Positions 19,864 through 27,530 of a stretch of DNA of 27,530 bases are shown here, piece after piece. The stretch is from assembly GCF_000485595.1 (NCBI RefSeq), contig NW_014578570.1:13115-40644 (forward strand). The letters are read 5' to 3'. The notes beneath the pieces were generated by a model that saw only the letters and a program-made list of their open reading frames with translations, did not search any database and was not told where the DNA came from. Position 1 is the stretch's first letter; each line of letters starts with the position of its first letter. The stretch comes from Priapulus caudatus. Lineage: Eukaryota; Priapulida; Priapulimorpha; Priapulimorphida; Priapulidae. The position numbers were made by a program, and so were the translations under genes.

Positions 19864-20022
19864 CCCGTTGCTATGGAGATACCCGATCGCCTGGACGACG
19901 ACGTACATGATGGCTCCGACCTCTCGCTCGGATAGGAACTCGTGCTGCAGCATCTTATCTAGCAGCTCTCCTCCTCTCATCAGCTCCATGACCAGGTACG
20001 CGTCCTTGTCGCCGTCGTACAC
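19864..20022 (-). CDS. RPS6KA: RSK exon e: hinge and helices D-E of C-terminal kinase
   Basis: The exon has 53 codons in phase 0, opening VYDGDKDAYLVMELM and ending AIGYLHSNG. RGGELLDKML is the RSK hinge/helix D signature and FLSEREVGAI matches FFSEREASAV in vertebrate RSKs. The gatekeeper position is Met (LVMELM), where human RSK1, RSK2 and RSK4 have Thr (VVTELM); MSK C-terminal domains also carry Met. The acceptor is GACAG at 20023-20027 and the donor is GGG|GTACGT at 19858-19863. Both ends are repeated outward: three noisy copies of the 5' end with acceptor lie at 20.1-20.48 kb, and a 31-bp-type minisatellite built from the 3' end with donor lies at 19.54-19.86 kb. Confidence 0.95.
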
Positions 20023-20039
20023 CTGTCAACAGGTGTTAA

Positions 20040-20520
20040 CGAGCATTGTTAACGAGGAGGAGGAGGGAGAGGAACTTCCGTGTGAGCAATTCTGTATCTA
20101 GCCGCTCTCATCCTTCATCAGTCCATGTCACCAGGTACGCGCCTGGTCGCCGTCGTACACCTGTCAACGGGTGTTGACGAGCAGTTCGATTAAGCGAGCA
20201 TTTGTTAACAGAGGAGGAGGAGCGGGAGGAAACTCAGCTGCTAGCAGCATACTTATCTAGCAGCTCTCCTTCATCAGTCCATGACAGGTACGCGATACTT
20301 CTCGTCGCCTGTCGCTACACCTGTCAACATGGTGTTAACGCGCTTGTTTAACGAGCTTGTTAACGAGGAGGCAGGAGGGAGCAGGAACTGTGCAGCAAGC
20401 TCTTATCTAGCCGCTCTCTCTCATCGCTCCATGACCAGGTCGCGTATCTGTCGCACGTCGCTACACTGTCAACAGGTCCTGTTATACGAGCATTGTTAAG
20501 CGAGGAGGAGGAGGGAGAGG
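20040..20520 (-). repeat. Three noisy copies of exon e 5' end plus acceptor
   Basis: After the real acceptor, the block CATCAGCTCCATGACCAGGT + ACGCG...GTACACCTGTCAAC, followed by GTGTTAACGAGCATTGTTAA and GAGGAGGAGGGAGAGGAACT, recurs at about 20105-20240, 20265-20395 and 20415-20525. The exon-like part corresponds to VYDGDKDAYLVMELM read on the minus strand, but each copy has several indels. Spacing is about 140-165 bp. Copy number and sequence are unreliable because of the noise. Confidence 0.8.
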
Positions 20521-22250
20521 AACTCGATAATATCCCACAGGTTGTGAAAACCACTGGGATAAGCACAGGGAAGGACAAGCCACCTAGGAAAGGGAAGAAA
20601 GAACGACCATTTGCAGTGTCAGGAAGAAGAGGAACGGAGCGGACCCCGCCAATGTTCGAAATTCCTACCGTCGGCCTGGTCGGACCCGTCGGCGCCCGCG
20701 ATCAGTTTCGCGATGCCGGGCTACAGCTTCTTGATAAACGGCCGCTCATCTACAGTCTATTTGATCACCGAAAATATTCGCAAACACTGAAATGTTACCT
20801 GTAGAAATTTTTCTTGCATATTAACTTCCAAGGTCGGTATTTACTTTGAACAACTATCTCGCGTGCATTAAACCGTCGATCTACCATGCTAAACATGCGT
20901 TTCGGCCCCTGGCATATTCGCGCAGCTTGATTAATAAATGATAAGGAGCGATGCCTGGGCAACCTGTTCAAGACTCGCACATATCAGATGTTAGCTAAAC
21001 TATAAGGGAAGATTGCCAGTCGAGGTGCGGAACTTAGCTAGCGTTGTAAATGAAATCGCCTGTCTCATTGGTGAGTGGACCGCTGGGTCTGTTCTGAGCA
21101 AGTTGTCTCAGTAATGTTTCGACAGATCTACCATGACTGTTATTATCACAACATGGTGACGACTGGTGTACGTCAAGGAGCCTAAAATATAAAAGAGAGA
21201 GAGCGGATTTGGCTGTGTGCTTTTTGCCTCTAAGGCGCCATCTATGGACATTCAGCTTGAAACGGCTGAGCAGACCGAACCGAGGCAATAGACATAATCT
21301 GTTTAGAGTCTCTGGACCGAACCAATATTGGGCCATATTATGGCGGCGCTTCTCTCCTTGTTTTCAGCGTTATATTTAGCTCGTTAATGTAGTATGACAG
21401 GCTCCACTTGTCAATGTTATGAGACGCTACTACGTTTGCTGATCCGATTGTGTACCAGACTAGCCAGCTCTGTACTCTGTGCTGTCAATAGTGGAGAGTC
21501 GTAGTCTTACAGAGCTCATATAAACAACGATGTGGTGTTTTTTAATTGTGAACACCCGGCAAGATAAGCACAAACAGTCATCGACGGAGTAGGAAGTAAA
21601 TACAGAGGAGTATGAGAAAAATAGGTACATTAGTGTTCCAGCAGACTGCAATCTGATGATTCATGAAAATAGTAGAGATTTTCTTTTCTTGCAGCAGGCG
21701 GCTTTTTGTTGTGGTATGTTGATCCAGCGCACTATGATGGCATTGGGACTAACTCTAGTCACGCTTGAGACCAACGTGAACAGCGTGATCCAATATGGCT
21801 GCGCCCCCCAATCGCCAGATATTTCGTCGGCTCAATGAAAAACATTTAATTTTTCACAAGTCGCTAAAAATGTATTTTTTGCCAGTTTTGAGTCGTACAT
21901 TCGTTAGAACATTATAGAGACACTTCGCAAGGAATACGAAAAAATCGTAAGGGTTGCAGGTCTCGGTTCAGTAACATCTTGGATAAAGGAGTTCGAGTGG
22001 CTTCAGCATGATGTACACATTGCCGTACCATTGTCGATCAGCTATGGGCACTTTTCACTGAACAAACTGCCGAATCGGGATGGGTTACCAAAAGCTATTC
22101 GAAGAGCCTCTTGAATAGGGGCGCTATCAGCTTTTGGCTGGGGTCTGCCGCTTTTAGGGGCTATAGAACCCCTGGCAGCCTTACCACTTTTTCTGCTCAG
22201 TGGCAACACTGAACCCCCTGCCCCACGGATATTGAGAGAGAGCACTGTAC
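20520..22250. other. Intron d/e, mostly unique sequence
   Basis: Clean, moderately AT-rich intron. I see no exon, no RNA gene and no recognisable transposon domain. A plus-strand open frame at 20493-20804 has no family I recognise and begins inside a repeat, so it is not called. An AGGCGCCATCTATGG string at 21233-21247 resembles motifs seen elsewhere in the window. Confidence 0.6.
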
Positions 22251-22345
22251 ATCTCTGAGCGGCATAACGATGTCGGGTGGTGACCGGTATCCTCAGCAGC
22301 CACTGCACCTCCTCAGACGGATCCCACTTAGGACTTGTCCAGCAC
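22251..22345 (-). CDS. RPS6KA: RSK exon d: helix C region, frame broken by two extra bases
   Basis: This segment aligns to the helix-C region of the RSK C-terminal kinase (human IDKSKRDP...EEIEILLRYGQHPNI). It reads VLDKS, then KWDPSEEVQWLLR, then YRSPPDIVMPLRD, but three different frames are needed. One extra T follows the codon for Ser (near 22330) and one extra A follows the codon for Arg (near 22291). The length is 95 bp where 93 would keep frame with exons c and e. The acceptor is ACACAG at 22346 onward and the donor is GAT|GTACAG, weaker than its neighbours. Several conserved residues also differ (Trp for the usual Arg in KRDP, Gln-Trp for Glu-Ile). The helix-C Glu of SEE is present. 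It may be assembly error, a decayed exon with a functional copy elsewhere, or a sign that this allele is broken. The position between exons c and e supports its identity. Confidence 0.7.
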
Positions 22346-22796
22346 CTGTGTTAAAAATACGCAAGTATATGTAACGTGATGTATGTATATACGCACGCAC
22401 GCACGTAGCGCACGTACACAATATATAATTATAAGATATATTTCTCTCTCTCCTCTTCTCTCAATATAATTAATAAAATTAAATATTATACTATTTATAC
22501 ATCTAGTACATATATACACACTATATAACATTATACTATATACATGATATTTACTATATATATATATATAATATACATATAATATATACTATAATATTAT
22601 ATAAATATATATATGTCATTATTATAATTAAATTGACACATGCGACACCCATTCAGAATATAGATAAAATAATAGAAATATAGAAATGAAATCTATTGAT
22701 TATAATGAATAAAATTGACCCTCATTCTATTTTACTATATTTATTCGCTATTCATTCGTTTGATCTCTCTCTCCTCCATATAGCATAAATACACAT

Positions 22797-22833
<37 letters not shown>

Positions 22834-22918
22834 TAATGTTAGTCTCAGATTGCAGCAGAAAGTTTCAATTTTACAATGAACGGGAGGAAAAATAGATACG
22901 ACACTCCCGCACACTCAC
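22346..22918. repeat. AT-rich intron c/d with (TA)n microsatellites
   Basis: A/T-rich sequence with TA dinucleotide runs at about 22550-22620 and 22798-22830, and a short (GCAC)n at 22392-22405. No gene is seen. Confidence 0.8.
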
Positions 22919-22993
22919 CTTTACTGCGTATTCGACGCCCGTCGCCTTGTGCACGCACCGCTTGCAGACGGAGTACGTGCCGTGTCCGATCTC
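22919..22993 (-). CDS. RPS6KA: RSK exon c: ATP-binding loop and catalytic lysine of C-terminal kinase
   Basis: Exactly 25 codons in phase 0. It encodes the glycine-rich loop [12 protein letters not shown] and ends EYAVK, whose Lys is the ATP-anchoring residue (Lys451 of human RSK2). The Cys after YSV corresponds to RSK2 Cys436, the residue attacked by fluoromethylketone inhibitors. The acceptor is TTGCAG at 22994-22999 (minus) and the donor is AAG|GTGAGT at 22913-22918. The exon joins in frame to the Glu that ends exon b. No partial copies of this exon are visible nearby. The coding sequence looks intact and well conserved. Confidence 0.95.
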
Positions 22994-22994
22994 C

Positions 22995-23092
22995 TGCAAT
23001 AGGAACAGCAGACGCTACACTGTCAGGTGCTGCCATCTACCGGCGCAAAACGACACTAACCACGGGGTTGATGTTAATGCTGCCATGTACTG

Positions 23093-23124
<32 letters not shown>

Positions 23125-24000
23125 TGATGATGATGGGTGTGTTAATAGCTCACAGCTGTTCTCCGGGGATGGAGGGTGAGGGGGAGGGGGGCATTACAAA
23201 CATCCGTGTCTCACTTCCGCCTCCCTTCCTGTTCCCTCATCCCCCTCTCCCTTCCCCTCTCTCTTCCCCTTCCCCTTCCCCAGGAATGCGCCGCGTCACA
23301 GTTTTCGCATTCTTTCGTTGGTACGCGCAAAATTTGTTTCCCCCCTTCTACTCCTCTTCTCACATTTCCTCCTCCTCCTCCCCCTCTTCCTCCTCTTCCT
23401 CAACCTCCCCCTCCTCCTCCCCTCCTCTTCATCCTCCTGCTCCTCCTCTTCCTCCTTCTCCTCATCATCTCTTCCTCAACCTCCCCCTCCTCCTCCCCTC
23501 CTCTTCATCCTCCTGCTCCTCCTCTTCCTCCTTCTCCTCATCATCTCTTCCTCAACCTCCCCCTCCTCCTCCTCCTCCTCTTCATCACCACCATCCGCAT
23601 CATCATCACTATCATCTATCAACACACTGCTCAACTTTATTGTTGTATATATGCAAATACATCACTTTTCCATTTACCCCCCATTTTTTTATCTTCTTCA
23701 CCATCCTTCCCCTCCTTCTCCTACCTCTCATACATACATACACAGTTTCCACACACTGCCACTTAAGTTACACACTACTTTTTCTTATGACATATATACA
23801 GAAGCACTCTTGCTAACACCCTTCCGTCTCTACCTCTTTCCATTATTTCTCCCTCCTCTCCTCTTCCTTCACCCTTCTCCCTTCTCTCTCTCTCCCTCAC
23901 ACATCCTACCCTTCCTCCTCCTCTCTGCTCTCCTCTTCCCTTTTCTTCTCTACCAACCTCGTTCCTCCCTCCCCTCCTCCTCCTCCTCCACCTCCCCCAT
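22995..24000. repeat. Simple repeats in intron b/c
   Basis: It holds a (TG)n/(CGTG)n microsatellite at 23091-23125 and a CTCC-rich tract at 23215-23600. Inside the tract a 76-bp unit starting CAACCTCCCCCTCCTCC repeats at 23401, 23477 and 23553. The rest is T/C-rich sequence without recognisable coding content. The long plus-strand open frames here are Ser/Pro/Leu repeats of the tract. Confidence 0.8.
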
Positions 24001-26018
24001 CACTCACCTCCTCCACTCCCCCATCACTCACCTGCCTTTAGATCGTATCGGGACGTGATTAGTTCCTCTCCTCCTCCCTTCCTCCCCTCCTCCTCCTCTG
24101 CTCCTCCTTCCTCCCCCATCACTCACTTCCTTTAGTTATCGTTATAACTCTCGGTACGGGATATAGTTCCACTCACTCCTCTCCCTCCTCTCGCCTCCTT
24201 TTTTCCTCCCCTCCTCCTCCCCTTCCTCTCCTCCTCCCTCCTCTTCTTCCTTTCCTCCTTCCTCCTCCTCCCCACCTCCCCCATCACTCACTTCCTTTAG
24301 ATCGTACTCGGACGTGATATAGTTCCCTCCTCCTCTCCCTCCTCCCTTACTCCCTCCCCTCCTCCTGCCTCCTCCTACCTCCCACCTCCCATCCTCACTT
24401 CCTTTAGACGCTACTCCGACCGTGATATAGTTCCTTCTCTCTACTTCTCATTCTACTCCTACCCTCCCGCTCCTCCGTCTCCTCCCCACCTCCCCCATCA
24501 CGTCACTTCCTTAGATCGTACTCGAACGTGATGTTTACTCACTTCACTCCCTTCTCCTCCTCCTCGCTCCTCTCTACCTCCCTCCCTCCCTTCGTCCTCC
24601 TCCTCTCTCCCTCCCTCCCCCATCACTCACTTCCTTTAGATCGTTCATCGCGGACAGTGTATAGTTCCTCTCCCTCCCTTCCCTCGCTCCTCCTCCCTCC
24701 CTACCTTCCTCCCTCCTCCTCTCTGACACCTCCCCCATCACTCACCACTTCCTTTTGATCGTCAACTCGGACGTGAGTGTACTCAGCTTCACCTCCCTTC
24801 CTTCCCTCCTCCTTACCTTCTTCCTCGCCTCCACTGCCCTTCCTCCTCCTTCCTCCTCTCCCCTCCCCCATCACCTCACACTTCCCTTTAGATTCGTCTC
24901 GACCGTGATGTGTTACTCGGCTCTACACCCCCTCGCTCATCGGCTCCTTCCTTCTCCTCCTCCCTCCCTCTCTCCTTGTCCCTCCTCCCTCCCCTCCCTC
25001 CCTCCCTTCCTCCCTCCTCCTCTCCTCTCCTCTCCCGCTCCCTCCCCCATCACTCACTTCCTTTGTTAGTGTTAACTCGGACGTGATATAGTTTCCTCCT
25101 CCTCCCTTCTTCCTTCTCCCTCCCTCCTGCCCCACCTCCCCCATCACTCACTTCTTTAGATTCGTACTCGACGTGATGTTATCAGCTTCACTCCCTCCTC
25201 CTTCCTACTCCTCCCTCCCCCTTCCCTCCTCCTCCCTCCCCTCTCTCCCCTCAACCACGATCACTCATTCTTTAGATCGTCTAACCGGACGTGCATCTTA
25301 CTTCAGTTCACCACCTCCCTCTCGCCTCCTCCTTCCTCCTCCTCCCTCCCCTCCGCCTTCATCCTTCCTCCCTCCCCCTCCCTCCTCCCTTCCTCCCTCC
25401 TCCCCTCCTCCTACCTCCCCTCCCCCATCACCTCCTTCTTTGCATCTCGAACTCGGAACGTGATATAGTTCGCCCTCCTCCCTTCCTTCCTCGCCTCCTC
25501 CTCCTCCTCCCACCTCCCCATCACTCACCTCCTTAGATCGTACTCGGACGTGATGTTACTCGGCTTCACACCCTCCCTCTCGCCTCCTCCTTCCTCCTCC
25601 TCCCTCCCTTCCTCCCTCCCCTCCTCTCCCCTCCCCCCTTCCTTCCCTCCCTTTACCCTCTCTCCTCATCCTCCCCTCCTGCCCATCACTCACTTCCTTT
25701 AGATCGTACTCGGACGTGACTATAGTTCCCCTCTCCCCCCTTCCGTTCCTCCGCCTCCTCCTCCTCCTCCCCTCCCCAATCCACTCACTCTTTAGATCGT
25801 ACTTCGGGACGTGATGTTACTCAGTTCACTCCCTTCCTCTCCTCCTCTCCTTCCCTCCTCCTCCCTCCCTCCCTTCCTCCTCCTCCTCTCCCTCCTCCAT
25901 CACTCAACTTCCTTTAGAATCGTACTCGAGACAGCGTGATATAGTTCCCTCTGCCCTCCCTTCCTTCTCTCCTCTCCTCCCCCTCCTCCTCCTCCTCCCC
26001 ACCTCCCCCATCACTCAC
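24000..26018 (-). repeat. About 16 tandem copies of exon b 3' end plus donor
   Basis: Every ~95-170 bp (mean near 124) the plus strand repeats a block like TCACTCACTTCCTTTAGATC + GTACTCGGACGTGAT, which on the minus strand is the SEYDLKE codons followed by GTGAGT. Copies sit near 24040, 24131, 24293, 24401, 24508, 24632, 24750, 24883, 25061, 25151, 25269, 25436, 25531, 25695, 25790 and 25911. Many alternate between a short type (ATATAGTTCC after the block) and a longer type that keeps more exon (GTTACTC..GCTTCAC). Pyrimidine-rich CTCC spacers separate them. The many small indels between copies suggest unpolished long-read sequence, so exact copy number is uncertain. Confidence 0.85.
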
Positions 26019-26236
26019 CTCCTTTAGATCGTACTCGGACGTGATGTTACTTGGCTTCACTCCCTGCAGCCGCAGCAGCGACGGCACTCCGTTCTGCCGC
26101 CCGCCCGCCGCCGCCGCCGCGGGGGCGCCACCGTGCAACCCGGCGGCGCAGCCGTCCTGTAGCAGCGTCGGCGCGACAAAGCTGAAACCTCGGAAGAGTT
26201 CGTGCGCCGTGGCGCTGGGTGGCACGCCGGGCGAGT
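26019..26236 (-). CDS. RPS6KA: RSK exon b: hydrophobic motif, linker, start of C-terminal kinase domain
   Basis: The exon has two leading bases (completing the Asp codon from exon a) plus 72 codons. It opens with SPGVPPSA, containing the turn-motif Ser equivalent to human RSK1 Ser363. ELFRGFSFVAP follows; its Ser in FSF is the hydrophobic-motif site (Ser380 of RSK1) that, by family knowledge, the C-terminal kinase autophosphorylates to recruit PDK1. The next roughly 40 residues are a low-complexity linker rich in Ala and Gly that does not resemble vertebrate linkers. The exon ends with TSEYDLKE, the lead-in to the C-terminal kinase glycine loop. The acceptor is TTTCAG at 26237 onward and the donor is GAG|GTGAGT at 26013-26018. 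The last ~35-50 bases plus donor are repeated about 16 more times across 24.0-26.0 kb. This rightmost copy is the only one attached to the full exon, which is why it is called as the real one. Confidence 0.95.
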
Positions 26237-26273
26237 CTGAAACAAAGAGAGCGTGAGCGCTCGCCTCCTTAGA

Positions 26274-26288
26274 GGCGCCACCTGGTGG
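26274..26288 (-). promoter_or_regulatory. CTCF-core-like motif near exon b acceptor
   Basis: The minus strand reads CCACCAGGTGGCGCC, which fits the CTCF core consensus as I remember it (CCASYAGRKGGCRSY) at all 15 positions. It lies about 38 bp upstream of exon b in transcript sense and directly beside the 30-bp array. Function is inferred only from the motif. Confidence 0.4.
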
Positions 26289-26344
26289 AAAGGAGGGAGA
26301 GGCTCTGCGACCTCGGTGGTGCTCTCGACGGGTGGAGCTACCAT

Positions 26345-26880
26345 GTGGCGCCACCTATGGGGAAATTTAATTTACGGCGCCACCTACGGGGCAAACTTAC
26401 TTCAGGGCGCCACCTACGGGGCAAACTTACTTCAGGGCGCCACCTACGGGGCAAGCTTATTTCAGGGCGCCACCTATGGGCAAACCTACTTCAGGGAGCC
26501 ACCAACGGGGAAAACTTACTTCAGGGCGCCACCTACAGGGAAAACTTACTTCAGGGCGCCACCTACAGGAAAAACTTATTTCAGGGCGCCACCTATGGGC
26601 AAACCTACTTCACGGAGCCACCAACGGGGAAAACTTACTTCAGGGCGCCACCTACAGGGAAAACTTACTTCAGGGCGCCACCTACAGGGAAAACTTATTT
26701 CAGGGCGCCACCTATGGGCAAACCTACTTCACGGAGCCACCTACGAGGAAAACTTACTTCAGGGCGCCACCTACAGGGAAAACCTACTTCAGGGCGCCAC
26801 CTATGGGCAAACCTACCCCTACAACGCCACCTACAAGCAAATTTACAATGCTTCGCCACCTACATGTAAACCCAACCCCG
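26345..26880. repeat. 30-bp minisatellite with CTCF-like core, intron a/b
   Basis: About 18 units of 29-30 bp are built on GGCGCCACCTACAGGGAAAA followed by CTTACTTCAG. A four-unit higher-order pattern (about 119 bp) is visible, with every fourth unit reading GGAGCCACC. On the minus strand each typical unit reads CCTGTAGGTGGCGCC. Because the unit length is a multiple of three, long open frames appear on the plus strand, but they are repeat artefacts. The sequence is clean, without indel noise. Confidence 0.9.
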
Positions 26881-26914
26881 AGGCACCATCTACGAACACA
26901 CCCGTGACCTACAG

Positions 26915-27148
26915 ACGTGAATTCCGTGTCGAAGTCGAACGCGTCCTCGGCGCCACCTACAGACACACCCTCGTCCTGCGGCGCCATCTAAGGGATGACC
27001 CGCCCCGCGGTGGCGCCACCTACCTCGCGGCGTGCGCGACGTGAATTCCGTGTCGAAGTAGGAACGCGTCCTCGGCGCCACCTACAGACACACCCTCGCC
27101 CTGCGGCGCCATCTAAGGGATGACCCGCCCCGCGGTGGCGCCACCTAC
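26915..27148 (-). repeat. Tandem copies of exon a 3' end with donor
   Basis: A unit of about 125 bp, containing the last ~52 bases of exon a plus the GTAGGTGGCGCC donor region, recurs downstream of the real exon. One copy has exon-like bases 27024-27076 and donor at 27018-27023. It carries one extra base, which would shift frame. A shorter, more diverged copy spans 26915-26951 (EDAFDFDTEFTS then a different GTAGGT). Each copy has its own plausible GT donor in the same phase as the parent. Confidence 0.85.
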
Positions 27149-27316
27149 CTCGCGGCGTGCGCGACGTGAATTCCGTGTCGAAGTAGAACGCGTCCTCGGC
27201 ACGCGATACGGCCGGCTTGAACGGAGGCGCGAGCGCCCTCTTCAGGAGCTTTTCCCAATCGATCGTCGAGAAGTAGTGATGCTTCTTTATCTCCTCGACT
27301 CCCTCCGGCCCCGCGC
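27149..27316 (-). CDS. RPS6KA: RSK exon a: end of N-terminal AGC kinase domain and AGC tail
   Basis: This exon encodes the end of the N-terminal (substrate-phosphorylating) kinase domain of p90 ribosomal S6 kinase and the start of its AGC tail. Read on the minus strand from 27316, it gives 55 full codons plus 2 leading and 1 trailing base. Visible landmarks are [13 protein letters not shown], the FSTIDWEKL block, APPFKP and the turn-motif stretch [11 protein letters not shown]. The Thr of SRTP matches human RSK1 Thr359, and the Ser363 equivalent follows just after the junction (RDSPG). The acceptor is TCTAG at 27317-27321 and the donor is G|GTAGGT at 27143-27148. The split Asp codon (G + AC) joins exactly to exon b. 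Earlier N-terminal domain exons must lie to the right of the window. Nearby partial copies of both exon ends are listed separately. Identity as RSK is very secure; the vertebrate paralogue cannot be assigned. Confidence 0.95.
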
Positions 27317-27530
27317 CTAGAAGAGAGAGAGGGAGGAGGTTACATGTTAATAGGGAGAGAGAGAGAGAGAGGAGGAGGTTACATGTTAATAGGGAGAGAG
27401 AGAGAGAGAGGGAGGAGGTTAGAAGTAGTGATGCTTCTTTATCTCCTCGACTCCCTCCGGCCCCGCGCCTAGAAGAGAGAGAGGGAGGAGGTTACATGTT
27501 AATAGGGAGAGAGAGAGAGAGAGGGAGGAG
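27317..27530. repeat. AG-rich tandem repeat in the intron upstream of exon a
   Basis: Three or more units of a ~42-bp repeat contain GGTTACATGTTAATAGGGAG followed by (AG)n and GGAGGAG. It is interrupted by the exon a acceptor copy and continues past the window edge. Confidence 0.85.
27422..27468 (-). repeat. Duplicate of exon a 5' end with acceptor
   Basis: The first 47 bases of exon a, with the same CTAG acceptor and the following AG-rich intron, are repeated 152 bp upstream (in transcript sense) of the real exon. The whole 152-bp unit (27270-27421 compared with 27422 onward) is essentially identical. The copy has no downstream donor of its own in view, so it would act as a decoy acceptor or be skipped. 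Confidence 0.85.

Noticed and set aside
20493-20804. 103-codon plus-strand open frame
   Set aside because: It starts in repeat sequence, has no recognised family and no splice or promoter support.
26253-27044. 263-codon repeat protein (KLTSGRHLQG-type) on the plus strand
   Set aside because: The 30-bp minisatellite unit is a multiple of three, so all frames stay open; it lies in an intron and overlaps exon a copies.

Overview
This is an animal (metazoan) genomic window, most likely from an invertebrate. It has short coding exons with GT/AG borders, long introns, heavy microsatellite and minisatellite content, decayed retrotransposon and DNA-transposon pieces, and three assembly gaps (25 N at 16003-16027, single N at 18843 and 19278). 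Nothing bacterial is present: there are no operons, ribosome binding sites or CRISPR arrays. The species cannot be named from the sequence.

The one gene I can support lies on the minus strand. It is the 3' half of a p90 ribosomal S6 kinase (RSK, RPS6KA family). Ten exons run from right to left: a 27316-27149, b 26236-26019, c 22993-22919, d 22345-22251, e 20022-19864, f 19453-19292, g 19050-18974, h 16948-16831, i 6930-6793 and j 4253-4125 (stop codon). All junctions keep phase (a/b phase 1, g/h phase 2, the rest phase 0). Together they encode the end of the N-terminal AGC kinase domain and its tail, the linker with the hydrophobic motif, the complete C-terminal CaMK-type kinase domain and the ERK-docking tail. 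The first part of the gene lies beyond the right edge. Exon d carries two extra bases that break its frame. The C-terminal kinase has Met instead of the usual RSK Thr at the gatekeeper, and the protein ends without the usual RSK PDZ-ligand end.

The most unusual property is that most exons have part of themselves, together with the adjoining splice site, copied nearby. Exon a has duplicated donor ends and a duplicated acceptor end. Exon b has about 16 extra copies of its 3' end plus donor across 2 kb. Exon e has a 5'-end/acceptor array and a 3'-end/donor minisatellite. Exon g has about 11 extra copies of its core plus donor embedded in a GCGT microsatellite. Exon i has its acceptor in a large inverted repeat. 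Exon j has diverged acceptor-end copies upstream. Several arrays are clean sequence. Others (about 13.0-14.5, 17.6-18.84, 20.04-20.52 and 24.0-26.0 kb) are full of small indels and look like unpolished long-read gap filling. One of these (18.23-18.84 kb) appears to be a false duplicate of the clean sequence at 18.86-19.28 kb.

Other content: CT- and AG-rich tracts and two GC-richer non-coding blocks downstream of the stop codon (1-4124); an LTR-like segment, inverted repeats and a non-LTR reverse-transcriptase remnant in the last intron; a 9.9 kb intron between exons h and i holding a DNA-transposon-like inverted-repeat pair, simple repeats, unique AT-rich DNA, a 1.6 kb minisatellite and a Cys-rich transposon-like remnant; and a 30-bp minisatellite at 26.35-26.88 kb whose unit closely resembles the CTCF core motif.
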